From positions 310,001 to 374,000 of the forward strand of contig DASPNR010000031.1 in NCBI GenBank assembly GCA_035626395.1: a stretch of 64,000 nucleotides of DNA, in the 5' to 3' direction. This DNA comes from Candidatus Limnocylindrales bacterium (GTDB taxonomy: Bacteria; Desulfobacterota; Binatia; UBA1149; CAITLU01). The translations under genes and the position numbers were made by a program. Below are positions 50,844 to 60,400 of the stretch, one piece after another; position 1 is the first letter of the stretch; the number at the start of each line of letters is the position of its first letter. The notes under the pieces were generated by a model, which was given only the letters and a program-made list of their open reading frames with translations, did not search any database and was not told the DNA's origin.

Positions 50844-51244
50844 CGACGGCGCCGGAGCCCGAGGCGCCCGCCATCGACCTGCGGCAGATGGCCGTTCGTG
50901 TTGCCCGGCGGCGCCCGACAAGATCGGCGGCGGTGGACGAGCACGGCGGCGGACACTGGACCGAGCGCAGCAGCTACATCGTGCTGTGTACGCTGCTTGG
51001 CGTCGTGCTTGGCTGGCTTCCGTTCTTTCTCCACGGCCCGAGTGCGGACAAGTACTCCATTCTCCACATGAATGGGCCGGTGGCGGTGTGGGCGTGGTAC
51101 GTGGCCCGCATGCTCATCGGCCTCTACGTCGGTGTCGCCGGTGTGCCGCGGTCCTGGTACCTGCGCGGCCCGCTATGCGGCTTCGTGTCGATGTTTCCCC
51201 TGACCATCGTCAGCCTGGCCACGCCCGGCTGCGGCGAGCCTTGA
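50837..51244 (+). CDS. Small hypothetical membrane protein (135 aa)
   Basis: I do not recognise a family. The start at GTG 50837 overlaps the MutS-like gene by 7 bp, suggesting coupling; ATG 50888 is an alternative. After a charged N-terminus there are three hydrophobic spans (YIVLCTLLGVVLGWLPFFL, a WAWYVARMLIGLYVGVAGV span and LCGFVSMFPLTIVSLA). It may be an accessory membrane partner of the MutS-like ATPase, judged from position only. Confidence 0.62.
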   Translation: MLTTAPEPEAPAIDLRQMAVRVARRRPTRSAAVDEHGGGHWTERSSYIVLCTLLGVVLGWLPFFLHGPSADKYSILHMNGPVAVWAWYVARMLIGLYVGVAGVPRSWYLRGPLCGFVSMFPLTIVSLATPGCGEP

Positions 51245-51337
51245 ATGTTCTGGAACCTCCTCACCGGTACGGTGACGGGCCTGGTCATAGCGGCTGCTGC
51301 GAGACTGCTTACGGGTCGCAGCTCTGCCTACGATTAG
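51245..51337 (+). CDS. Candidate 30-residue membrane peptide
   Basis: An ATG immediately after the TGA of the previous gene opens a 30-codon frame, MFWNLLTGTVTGLVIAA... ending RSSAYD. One amphipathic or transmembrane helix is followed by a short polar tail. There is no clear Shine-Dalgarno sequence, so translation would depend on coupling to the upstream gene. It may be chance. Confidence 0.35.
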   Translation: MFWNLLTGTVTGLVIAAAARLLTGRSSAYD

Positions 51338-51371
51338 CCGCGCAGGCGCACCTGCTCGTCTGCCAGATGCC

Positions 51372-53036
51372 TCAGTGTCCGCTGGCGGCGACTCGCTCGC
51401 GCGTGGCCGAGAACGTGATGTTCGGCCACTTCTTCATCGTGTAGCCGAGCTCCCAGTCGTTGCGCGCCAGATAGATGGGCGCGTTGTCGCGGTCGTCGGC
51501 CATGTTGGCGTGCTGCTCGACTTCGAAGCGGCGAAGCTCGGCAGGATCGGGGGAGGCGACCCATCGGGCCGTCTCGTATGGCGCGGGCTCCAGCGCGACG
51601 TCGATGTCGTACTCGGTCTTCATGCGCGCCGCCAGCACGTCCAGCTGCAGGCGGCCGACGGCGCCGATGATCCAGCTGGCGCCCAGGCGCGGGCGGAAGA
51701 TCTGCACGACGCCTTCCTCGGCGAACGCCTCGAGCGCCCGCCGCAGCGACTTCGACTTCATCGGTTCGGTCAGGCGCAGGCGCATCAGGATCTCGGGCGC
51801 GAAGTTGGGAATGCCCGTGAACACGAGCGGCTCGCCCTCGGTCAGCGTGTCGCCGACGCGCAGGGTGCCGTGATTGGGAATGCCGATGACGTCGCCGGCC
51901 AGCGCCTCATCGACCGTCTCCCGGTCCTGCGCGAAGAACAGGATCGGGTTGCGCACCGAGATGGTCTTCCCGCTGCTCGACAGCCGCAGCTTCATGCCGC
52001 GCGTGAAGCGTCCCGAGCAGACGCGGAAGAACGCGACGCGGTCGCGGTGGTTGACGTCCATATTGGCCTGGACCTTGAAGACGAAGCCGGCAACGCGCGG
52101 CTCGTGCGCCTCCACGATGCGGGTCATCGTCGGCTGCGGGCGCGGCGAGGGCGCGTGGCGCACCATCGCCGACAGCGTTTCGCGCACGCCGAACGCGCGC
52201 AGCGCGCTGCCGAAGTACACCGGCGTCTGGTGCCCCTCGCGATACTGCGCCAGGTCGAACTCCGGATACCCCTGGCGCGCGAGCTCGACCTCGTCGAGAA
52301 GCTCGCACGCCTCGTCGGCACCGAGGGCTTCCGACAAAGCCTCCGGGTCCGAGGGCACGGTCTGCGCCGAGTCGCCGTCGCGCTCGAACGGCACGTAGTG
52401 GTCGCGCACGATGTCGAACAGGCCGCGCAGGCGGCCGCCCATTCCGGCCGGCCACGTCATCGGCGCCACGTCCAGCGCCAGCTTGGAGGCGATCTCGTCG
52501 AGCAGCTCGAAGGGGCTGAGCCCTTCGCGGTCGATCTTGTTGATGAAGGTCAGGATGGGGACGTTGCGCAGCCGGCAGACCTCGAACAGCTTGAGCGTCT
52601 GCGGCTCGATGCCCTTGGCCGCGTCGAGCACCATGATCGCGCTGTCGGCGGCCGTCAGCGTCCGGTACGTGTCTTCGCTGAAGTCCTCGTGACCGGGCGT
52701 GTCCAGCAGGTTGCAGGTGACGTCGCCGACCTGGAACGTCATGACGGCGGAGGTCACGGAGATCCCCCGCTCCTGCTCGATCTTCATCCAGTCCGAGCGC
52801 GCCCGCCGCTGGTTGCCGCGCGACTTGACCTGTCCGGCAAGGCGTATGGCGCCGCCCGCGAGCAACAGGCTTTCGGTGAGCGTGGTCTTGCCCGCATCCG
52901 GATGGGCGATGATCGCGAACGTGCGGCGCTTGCGAACCTCCTCTTCGAGTGCGCCGGTGGCGGCTGCTGCTGTCGTCTCGATCACGAAACGGCTGTTTAT
53001 CCGCTCCAGCCGTCGAATCCATCGATGAGCGGTCAC
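51372..53036 (-). CDS. prfC: Peptide chain release factor 3
   Basis: GTPase that recycles RF1/RF2 from the ribosome. It is 554 residues from GTG 53036 (GGAGG ten bases upstream), with a roughly 25-residue N-terminal extension over E. coli RF3. A GTG at 52985 would be nearer the usual size. G motifs: AHPDAGKTTLTE (G1), RGISVTSAVM (G2), DTPGHEDFSEDTY (G3) and NKIDREG (G4). The C-terminal part has the RF3-specific GAVGRLQLDVLAARMKTEY and MADDRDNAPIYLARNDWEL. It is convergent with the preceding small membrane genes. Confidence 0.95.
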   Translation of the reverse strand: MTAHRWIRRLERINSRFVIETTAAAATGALEEEVRKRRTFAIIAHPDAGKTTLTESLLLAGGAIRLAGQVKSRGNQRRARSDWMKIEQERGISVTSAVMTFQVGDVTCNLLDTPGHEDFSEDTYRTLTAADSAIMVLDAAKGIEPQTLKLFEVCRLRNVPILTFINKIDREGLSPFELLDEIASKLALDVAPMTWPAGMGGRLRGLFDIVRDHYVPFERDGDSAQTVPSDPEALSEALGADEACELLDEVELARQGYPEFDLAQYREGHQTPVYFGSALRAFGVRETLSAMVRHAPSPRPQPTMTRIVEAHEPRVAGFVFKVQANMDVNHRDRVAFFRVCSGRFTRGMKLRLSSSGKTISVRNPILFFAQDRETVDEALAGDVIGIPNHGTLRVGDTLTEGEPLVFTGIPNFAPEILMRLRLTEPMKSKSLRRALEAFAEEGVVQIFRPRLGASWIIGAVGRLQLDVLAARMKTEYDIDVALEPAPYETARWVASPDPAELRRFEVEQHANMADDRDNAPIYLARNDWELGYTMKKWPNITFSATRERVAASGH

Positions 53037-53237
53037 ACGACCATCCCCTCCGCGGCAGGTTACGTGCGCCCGCCGAGCTCATGCCGCGATCATGGTCCCG
53101 TCGGGCTTGACCGCGCGCTGTCGGAGAGGCGACACGCGCCGACGCGATTATGCTCTCCATGGCGTTGCCGGCGCGCGGCCGCCGATGCCATCACCTGCCG
53201 CGAATACGACAGCACGAGCGTGCGCGGAGGTTGTGTC

Positions 53238-54593
53238 ATGGGAAAGCCCGCTCTGGTGGGACTCGTCGTCAGTGTATCGATGTGGCTACACGGCGCAGCG
53301 GCTGCCGAGACCGCGGCGCCCGGATCCTGCGCTCGCCAGGTCCTGCAGGCGTACGCGCGCATCGTGCGCAGCGACGTGCGCATGCTGTCGCGGTGCGCGC
53401 TGGCGATCGAAGCGGGGACCGGCGCCGATGTCGCCTGTCGCGCGCTCCACACCGTCGGCATCGGCATGGACCGCGTCACGGTGTCGGCGCATCGTACGCT
53501 TCGGCTGCGATGCCGGCAGTGGCCGCAGTGGCTGGGCACGCCCGACTGCCGGGCGCTTCCTCATGCGTCCGATCGCGGCAGGCCTGCGGTCTGCGCGGTG
53601 CACGCTGCGCACTGCATGGCGCTCGACCTGATGACGAAGGCGCTGGGAGAGCCGGCCATCGACCGGATGAGGGCGGAGCAGCCGGGCATCTTCGACTTCG
53701 AGCTCGGCGGCATCGCCGGCAACCAGCTCGCGGCGTGCGTGGCGCCGCCGGCGTCGACGACGACCCTGCCGCCCACGACGACAACGACGGTGACGACCAC
53801 GCTGCCGGCGGCCACGACCACGATGCCCTCTCCCACGACCACGGTGGTCGCGGGCTCGACGACCACCACCGTTCCGTCCCCTCCGCCCTCGCCCACCACG
53901 ACGAGCCACCCCGGCCAGACCACGACGACGTTCGAGCCGGCACCGACGACCACGGAAGCGGCACCGGAGCCGACCACCACGACAGCTGTTGCGCCAACGA
54001 CCACGGAGCCACGGCCGACGACGACCACCGAGCCGGCGCCCACCACGACCACGACGTCGATCGTGACGACTTCGACGCTGGCCGACGTAACGACGACGGT
54101 GCCAGCGGCGCCGCCGCTGCTGGTCGTCAGCGAGATCGCGAGCAACCCCGAGGCGCTTTCGGACAGCACCGGGGAGTACTTCGAGATCTACAATGCCGGC
54201 AGCGAGCCGGTCGACTTGCACGGCCTCCTCGTGCGCGATGGCGGCACCGACTCCTTCACCATCACCGCTTCGGTTGCGCTGGCTGCGGGCGCCTACGCCG
54301 TGATCGGCAGATCGGCTGCCGCCGCTGCCGGCCGCGTCGATTACGTCTATGGCCCCGCGATGTCGCTGACCAACAGCTCCGACGCCGTCGTTCTGGTGTG
54401 GCAGGGCTTCGTCGTCGACAGCGTCGCCTACGGCGCCGGTTTCCCGCTGACGCCCGGCGCCGCCATGTCCTTGCGGCCGAGCAGGGCCGATGCTGCCGCC
54501 AACGACGCAGCCACGGCGTGGTGCCGCGAGACGGCGCCGCTCGGCAACGGCGACTTCGGCAGTCCGGGCGCACGGACGGTTTCTTGCCACTGA
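53238..54593 (+). CDS. Secreted mucin-like protein with lamin-tail domain
   Basis: 451 residues from ATG 53238 (GGAGG seven bases upstream). A signal peptide (about residues 1-22) leads into a Cys-containing helical domain of about 150 residues that I cannot name. A Thr/Pro-rich low-complexity linker follows (about residues 172-295, with repeats like TTTTEPAPTTTT). The C-terminal domain begins LLVVSEIASNPEA and continues GEYFEIYNAGSEPVDLHGLLVRD. That is the lamin-tail domain (LTD) seen in many bacterial extracellular proteins. It is probably cell-surface or released; the linker could be O-glycosylated. Function is unknown. Confidence 0.8.
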   Translation: MGKPALVGLVVSVSMWLHGAAAAETAAPGSCARQVLQAYARIVRSDVRMLSRCALAIEAGTGADVACRALHTVGIGMDRVTVSAHRTLRLRCRQWPQWLGTPDCRALPHASDRGRPAVCAVHAAHCMALDLMTKALGEPAIDRMRAEQPGIFDFELGGIAGNQLAACVAPPASTTTLPPTTTTTVTTTLPAATTTMPSPTTTVVAGSTTTTVPSPPPSPTTTSHPGQTTTTFEPAPTTTEAAPEPTTTTAVAPTTTEPRPTTTTEPAPTTTTTSIVTTSTLADVTTTVPAAPPLLVVSEIASNPEALSDSTGEYFEIYNAGSEPVDLHGLLVRDGGTDSFTITASVALAAGAYAVIGRSAAAAAGRVDYVYGPAMSLTNSSDAVVLVWQGFVVDSVAYGAGFPLTPGAAMSLRPSRADAAANDAATAWCRETAPLGNGDFGSPGARTVSCH

Positions 54594-54662
54594 GAGAGCT
54601 GCGGTGGATGATGTGGGCGGACGGTATGGCTTCTTTGCGGGGATCGTGACTTCCAACGCTTC

Positions 54663-55472
54663 ATGCATCCTCGCACCGTTTCGACTCCAGTGACCGCAGA
54701 CTTCGACGAGGATCTCCTGAGCCCCGAGGGGCAGGAGCTTTCGCGCAAGCGCGCGCAGCTCAAGCGGCTCGAGGACACGCTGATCGAGCAGGAAGACCGT
54801 CTTGCGATCCGCCGCAGCGAAGTCGCCAGTTTCGAGCGCATGTACCTGCGCGAGATCGGCTCGCGCTACGAGCGGCGCGACGAGCTGCTCGCTGAGCTGG
54901 AGGAGCTGCGAGCCGCGGCTGCCGGCGAGACCGTCGCCGACGGCGAGGGCGCGGCAGCCAGGCGTGCCGCGCGGCCGCCGTCGGAAGAGACGGCCCTGAC
55001 GGCGAGCGAGGAGGAGCAGGCCGAGCGTCAGGATGATCCGCGGTTGCGCGAGCTGTACCGCAAGCTCGCGCGCCGCGTGCATCCGGATCTGGCCGACGGC
55101 GAGGAAGAACGGCAGCGGCGCCACGCGGTGATGGCCGAGGTCAACATGGCCTATGAGCGCGGCGATATGGAAGCGCTGCAGCTGCTGCTCGCCAGCGAGG
55201 TGCACGCACCCGAAGCGATCCAGGGAGACGGGATCGCCGCCGAGCTGGTGCGCGTCATCCGGCGCGTCCATCGCGTCGAGGGCGGGCTTCGCAAGGTTGC
55301 CAGGGGCCTTCGCACTCTCGCGCATAGCGAGATCGGCAGGCTGTTCGCGGAAGTGGAGGCCGCCAGGACGCAGGGCCAGGACCTGCTCGGCGATCTGGCG
55401 GCGCGCCTGGACGGCGAGATTGCCCAGCTCGGCGAGGAGCTGCACGCGTTGCAGGACCGGCTAGCTCGCTGA
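54663..55472 (+). CDS. Coiled-coil protein with a J-domain-like HPD motif
   Basis: 269 residues. Residues about 20-95 form a long acidic/basic coiled coil. Residues about 125-175 read DPRLRELYRKLARRVHPDLADG...MAEVNMAYERGD, which fits helices II and III of a DnaJ J-domain with the essential HPD tripeptide. A C-terminal coiled coil follows. It lacks the G/F region, zinc fingers and substrate domains of DnaJ, so it would be a type-III J-protein that could stimulate an Hsp70. Its 3' end overlaps the convergent GST gene by 12 bp. Confidence 0.75.
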   Translation: MHPRTVSTPVTADFDEDLLSPEGQELSRKRAQLKRLEDTLIEQEDRLAIRRSEVASFERMYLREIGSRYERRDELLAELEELRAAAAGETVADGEGAAARRAARPPSEETALTASEEEQAERQDDPRLRELYRKLARRVHPDLADGEEERQRRHAVMAEVNMAYERGDMEALQLLLASEVHAPEAIQGDGIAAELVRVIRRVHRVEGGLRKVARGLRTLAHSEIGRLFAEVEAARTQGQDLLGDLAARLDGEIAQLGEELHALQDRLAR

Positions 55473-56669
55473 GGGTTCCGGCGCGGCGAACGCTTCGGCA
55501 ATGTCGCCCGTCCCGCACCAGTCCGCGACCTGCGTCTTCGCTTCCGGCGGCAGCGCCGACCAGTGGCCGCGGATGTCGCGCCATACGCGCACCTGGAACG
55601 TCTTGACGACTGTCCGGTAGGGATGGCCGAGCATCTCTCCGTCGAAGAGCGCACGCCCCGCATCGAACGCCTTTTCGTTGAACACCGATTGGCCGCGCGC
55701 ACGCCATTGCAGGTAGGCGCTCTCGTTGGCGCGCATCAGCGGCACGAACGTCTCGAGCACGAGCTGCAGCAGCGGCGTCAGGTGCGCGCCTGCCGACGGC
55801 TGACCCTGCTGCTCCACGTGCCGGCGGTCGCGAATCCTTACCAGCCATGCGTGCGCGGCCGGCGCCAGCTCGCGCATGCGCCGCGCCGCCGCCGGATCGG
55901 TCAGGTTCATCGAAAGCTGTCCGTAGACGCTCGCGTCGGCCAGCGTGAACGCGTCGCCGAACAGAAAAGGCCGCTGCGACACGATCGCCTGCAGGATCGC
56001 CAGGCATCGCTCCCACAGCTGCTCGAGCAGCGCGTGCGTGGGCGGGAATCCTTCACGAGAAGGAGGCGTGAGCGCGGATGCGAGTCCGGGCACGCTGTAG
56101 CCGCGCGGCGCGACGCTGAAGAGATAAGGCAGGCGCCGGACCTGCCGCCGCTCGAACCAGGCCGCGACCAGGCCGGCTGCTCCGGGCGGCAGATGCCGCC
56201 GGTACTCGCGCGCCAGGCGGCGGCCGGGATGGTCGTTGTCGCCGGCCGACAGCTTCCAGCGATTGTGATGCGCCATGTAGAGGCCGATCTCGTCGAACGC
56301 CTCGTCGAGTAGGCGCGCCACGAAGCCATTGGCGGCATCGGCAGGGACCAGCGGCGCCAGCCTGTGCCGATGCCGGTAGCGATCGTCGAGCCACGGCGCG
56401 AGGGCAGAGGAGTCGTAGAGGACGTGCCCGCCGGGAGTGACCAGGAACGGCACCAGGGGATATTCGTCGAGCGGGTCGTTGGCGGGCGGACGCAGCGCCG
56501 TGCGGCTGCGCGTGGCGGCGTGGATCGTCGCGGCGATGCGCAGGTTCTCGAGCCGGCCGCCGTCGCGCGGCAGGCGGCGAAAGGACGCCTGCTTGCGGGC
56601 CAGCAGCGCCTCGAGCTTGAGCACGAACGGCGAGAGCTCGGGACCCCACACGACATATTCGCCCGCCAC
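55461..56669 (-). CDS. Glutathione S-transferase-like protein
   Basis: 402 residues, longer than a standard GST (about 200-220). The N-terminal thioredoxin-like half starts VVWGPELSPFVLKLEALLARK and contains VPFLVTPGGHVLYDSSALAPWLDDR (the cis-Pro VPFLV and the D-S/SxA glutathione motif). The C-terminal half is helical, with FLFGDAFTLADASVYGQL matching the GST N-capping box. About 120 additional C-terminal residues are of unknown role. Enzyme class and substrate cannot be told. The next gene upstream, MAPEG, is divergent, and both belong to glutathione-related families. Confidence 0.75.
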   Translation of the reverse strand: MAGEYVVWGPELSPFVLKLEALLARKQASFRRLPRDGGRLENLRIAATIHAATRSRTALRPPANDPLDEYPLVPFLVTPGGHVLYDSSALAPWLDDRYRHRHRLAPLVPADAANGFVARLLDEAFDEIGLYMAHHNRWKLSAGDNDHPGRRLAREYRRHLPPGAAGLVAAWFERRQVRRLPYLFSVAPRGYSVPGLASALTPPSREGFPPTHALLEQLWERCLAILQAIVSQRPFLFGDAFTLADASVYGQLSMNLTDPAAARRMRELAPAAHAWLVRIRDRRHVEQQGQPSAGAHLTPLLQLVLETFVPLMRANESAYLQWRARGQSVFNEKAFDAGRALFDGEMLGHPYRTVVKTFQVRVWRDIRGHWSALPPEAKTQVADWCGTGDIAEAFAAPEPSAS

Positions 56670-56774
56670 GCGCCGACCATGCCGCAGAAGCCGTCGGTGC
56701 GCGAATGGGTTGGCCTGCCGGCGTCGACATTGTAGTCAGGCGCCGGCGGCATCGCCGCAGCGGAGGTCAACGAA

Positions 56775-57185
56775 ATGTCGCAGCCCATGCTCACGCCCAT
56801 GCTCGCGCTCATTCTGTGGACCTTCGTCGTCTGGTTCTGGATGTACGCCACCCGCATTCCTGCCATGCAGAGAGCCGGCCTGGACCCGGCCAAGATCAAA
56901 CGAAAGGCCGACCTGGACGTGCTGCCGACGCGCGTCCAGCAGATCGCCGACAACTACAACCACCTGCACGAGCAGCCCGTCCTTTTCTACGCACTGGTGG
57001 CCTACTGCGTGCTCGCGGGAACCGCCGACGGGACCAACGTGGTTCTGGCGTGGGCTTACGTGCTCCTTCGAGTGGCGCACAGCCTGGTTCAGTGCACGTT
57101 CAACTTCGTTCCCGTCCGCTTCACCGTGTTCGCATTGGGCACCGTTGTGCTGATGATCATCGCCGTCCGTTCGCTGCTCGCCTGA
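56775..57185 (+). CDS. MAPEG family membrane protein
   Basis: 136 residues with four predicted spans. The pattern DNYNHLHEQPVLFYALVAY (key NHxHEQPVLFY) and VAHSLVQCTFNFVPVRF matches the MAPEG family of membrane-associated eicosanoid/glutathione proteins. Bacterial members are mostly uncharacterised, and glutathione-dependent conjugation or peroxidase activity is inferred. Start ATG 56775 has no competitor. It is divergent from the GST-like gene by about 105 bp. Confidence 0.87.
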   Translation: MSQPMLTPMLALILWTFVVWFWMYATRIPAMQRAGLDPAKIKRKADLDVLPTRVQQIADNYNHLHEQPVLFYALVAYCVLAGTADGTNVVLAWAYVLLRVAHSLVQCTFNFVPVRFTVFALGTVVLMIIAVRSLLA

Positions 57186-57495
57186 GGCGCAACGACGCCA
57201 CGACGTCCGCGCAAGGCGCGCTTCGCGCGTCTCACCCCCGTATTGTCTTCCGGCGCGCCCCGAATTCCCGCGCCATTCCCTGAAAAGAAATCGATCTCTC
57301 GAGGCAGGCTCGCGCGCTTGCCAAGCGCTGAAAGCTTCACGCGTTGCAGCACCAGCCTTCATGCATTCGAGGCAGCGTCGTGTCGACGGCGACGTTCGTC
57401 GCGACGATCGCGGTTGCGGCGGCCATTGCTGCTCGCTCGACGGCAACCCACGACATGGACGTCATGATGCCCGACATCAGCCTCGAGGTGACTAC
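57186..57495. other. Gene-free 310-bp region before the carbohydrate cluster
   Basis: It contains a GC hairpin (gcgcgcttcgcgcg near 57219) and a possible 44-codon frame starting GTG 57380 that overlaps the next gene. I do not accept that frame as a gene. The promoter of the 57.5-64 kb cluster should lie here, but I see no good -35/-10 pair. GAGG stands at 57484-57487, eight bases before the ATG. Confidence 0.4.
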
Positions 57496-60400
57496 ATGTC
57501 CAAGCGGGTTCTGATCACCGGCGGCGCAGGATTCATCGGTTCGCATCTTTGCGACGAGCTTCTGGCGCACGGGTACGAGGTGCGCGCACTGGACGTGCTC
57601 GTTCCTCAGGTCCACGGCGCCGATGCGCAGCGTCCGGCCTACCTCGATGAGCATGTCGAGCTGCTCGTCGGCGACGTGCGTGACCGGGAGCTCCTGACGC
57701 GGGCGCTGAAGAACGTCGACGCGGTCGTGCATCTGGTCGCCGCGGTGGGTGTGGGCCAGAGCATGTACGAGATCGAGCACTACACGAGCACCAACAACCT
57801 TGGAACGGCGGTGCTGATGGAGCTGCTCGCCGAGCGGGGGATCGAGCGGCTGCTGGTCGCGTCCAGCATGAGCATCTACGGCGAAGGCGCTTATCGCTGC
57901 CCCGTCACGGGCCGCCTCGAGGAGGCGGGTGAGCGCTCGTTGCTCCAGCTCAAGGAGGGCCGGTGGGAGCTGCGCTGCGCCGACGGCCACGTGCTCGAGC
58001 CGCTGCCGACGGCGGAGACCAAGGCGCCGCGCCCGTCGTCGGTGTATGCGCTGTCCAAGTACGACCAGGAGAAGATGTGCCTCATGGTCGGCAAGGCCTA
58101 CGGCATTCCGACGACGGCGATGCGTTTCTTCAACGTGTTCGGCCCGCGCCAGGCGCTTTCCAACCCGTACACGGGCGTGCTGGCGATCTTTTCCGCCCGC
58201 TGCCTTGCAGGACGGGCCCCGCGCATCTTCGAGGACGGGCTGCAGCGGCGCGATTTCGTCAACGTTCACGACGTCGCGCGAGCGTGCCGGTTCGCGCTCG
58301 AGGCCGGCCCGCAGTGCTCCGGAGAGGTGTTCAATATCGGCAGCGGCCGCGCCGTCACCGTGCGCGAAGTGGCCGAAAGCATCGCCTGTACGCTCGGCTG
58401 CACGCATCTGGAGCCGGAGATCTCGCGCGAGTATCGCGTGGGCGACATCCGGCACTGCTTCGCCGACATCTCCCGCGCCAGGCGCCTGCTCGGCTACGAG
58501 CCGGCGGTCGCGTTCGAAGAGGGGCTGATCGAGCTGGCGCAGTGGCTGCAGACGGCGGCGCCGGGCTCGCTGAACAACCCCGCCGATGCTGGCGCCGAGC
58601 TCGCGCGCCGGGGCCTCGTCGTCAGCGCGGGCGGGCAGGAGGCATGGAAGCAACCCTCGGCGCAGCCGGCGGCGGCCGGTAGGAGCATGTCGGCAGAGCC
58701 AACGCCGTCGGCTGCGCCGCGCGGCGAGGATCTCGGGACGTGCGCAGCCTCCGACGGCCGCGCCGGCGTGGCGAACGACGGCAACGGTGCATCGCGCGGC
58801 GTGGCGAGCGGCGCCAGTGGCAACGGCGCCGCGCACAACGGCAGCGGCGGCACCGCCGGTGCCACCGCCGGCGGCCGCAGGCCATCGCAGCTCGGGCTGG
58901 TCGAATGGTTCCGCATCGGTGACCGCGACAAGGTCGCGCGCGTGCTCGAGGACGTCGGGCGGCTCGGCATCACCAAGCTTCGCACCGGCATCTCGTGGGC
59001 CGACTATCATCGGCCCGGCGGCAAGGCCTGGTACGACTGGCTCCTTCCCGCCCTGGCCGAGCACGTCGAGCTGCTGCCGTGCATCATGTACACGCCGCCC
59101 TCGCTCGGCATTGCCGAACGCACGTCGGCGCCACCGCGCGACACCAAGATGTTCGCCGACTTCATCGACATGCTGCTGACCGAATACGGCACACATTTCG
59201 GCAGCATCGAGCTGTGGAACGAGCCGACCAACCCCAACCACTGGGACCGCACGCTCGATCCGGACTGGTCGATCTTCTGCGACATGATTGGCAAGGCCGC
59301 GTACTGGGCGCGACATCGTGGCAAGCAGACGGTGCTCGGCGGCGTCGGCACCGACAACTTCGACTGGTTCCGCGTCATCGGCGAGCAGGGTGCGCTGACC
59401 CACATCGACGTGCTCGGCGTGCACGTCCGGCCGGGCACGTGGGAGCAGGATCCGCACGATCTGCCCTCGCAGCTCGAAGCGCTCGAGGCCCAGCTCACTC
59501 GCATGGGCCTTCGCCGCCGCGTCTGGATTACCGAGGCAGCCTACTCGACGTGGCAGCAGGACGAGCACCGGCAGCTACGCGAGTTCCTGCGCCTGATCGA
59601 GTGCCCCGTCGAGCGCGTGTACTGGTCGACCATCGAGGACATGGATCCGGAGGCGGCGTTCGCCGATGGCTGGGAGCAGGACGAGCGGCACTTCCACTTC
59701 GGGCTGCGCCGCCTCAACGGCGCGCCCAAGCTGCTCTACCGTGTCCTCTCCAGCGGTGGCGTGCCCGAGGCGTCGCGCTTCGTGCGGCTGGCCGGGCGAG
59801 GCCGCGAGCATCTTCGCGACAGCGGCCGCGCCCCGCGGCGCGCGGCCGGGCGCCGCGCCACCGTCCAGCGCAGCAAGCCTGCGCTGGTCATGGGAGGCGC
59901 CGGCTTCATCGGCACCAACCTGTGCGCGCGCCTGCTCGAAGACGGTCGCGAGGTCATGGTGTTCGACAATCTGTCGCGTCCGGGCGTCGAGCAGAACCTG
60001 GAGTGGCTCGAGGAGAGCTACGGCGACCGCGTGCACGTCATCGTCGAGGACGTGCGCGACGGACATGCGGTGCGGCGGGCCGTGCAGCGCGCGTCGATGA
60101 TCTTCCACCTCGCTGCGCAGGTCGCCGTGACGACGAGTCTCGTCGATCCGATCGAGGACTTCTCGATCAATGCCGCCGGCACGCTCAACGTGCTGGAGGC
60201 CTGCCGCCGGCGCACGTCGCCGCCGCCTCTGCTGTTCACCTCGACCAACAAGGTCTACGGGTGCCTCGAGGATCTGCCGCTGCGTCTTGCCGGCAGCCGC
60301 TACGAGCCGCTGGATGCGCGGCTGCGCGAGCACGGGGTGGGCGAGGAGCGCCCGCTCGATTTCCACAGCCCGTACGGCTGCTCCAAGGGAGTGGCCGACC

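Noticed and set aside
57380..57514. 44-codon frame with a hydrophobic N-terminus overlapping the SDR fusion start
   Set aside because: It has no Shine-Dalgarno sequence, ends inside the next gene and has no recognisable content.
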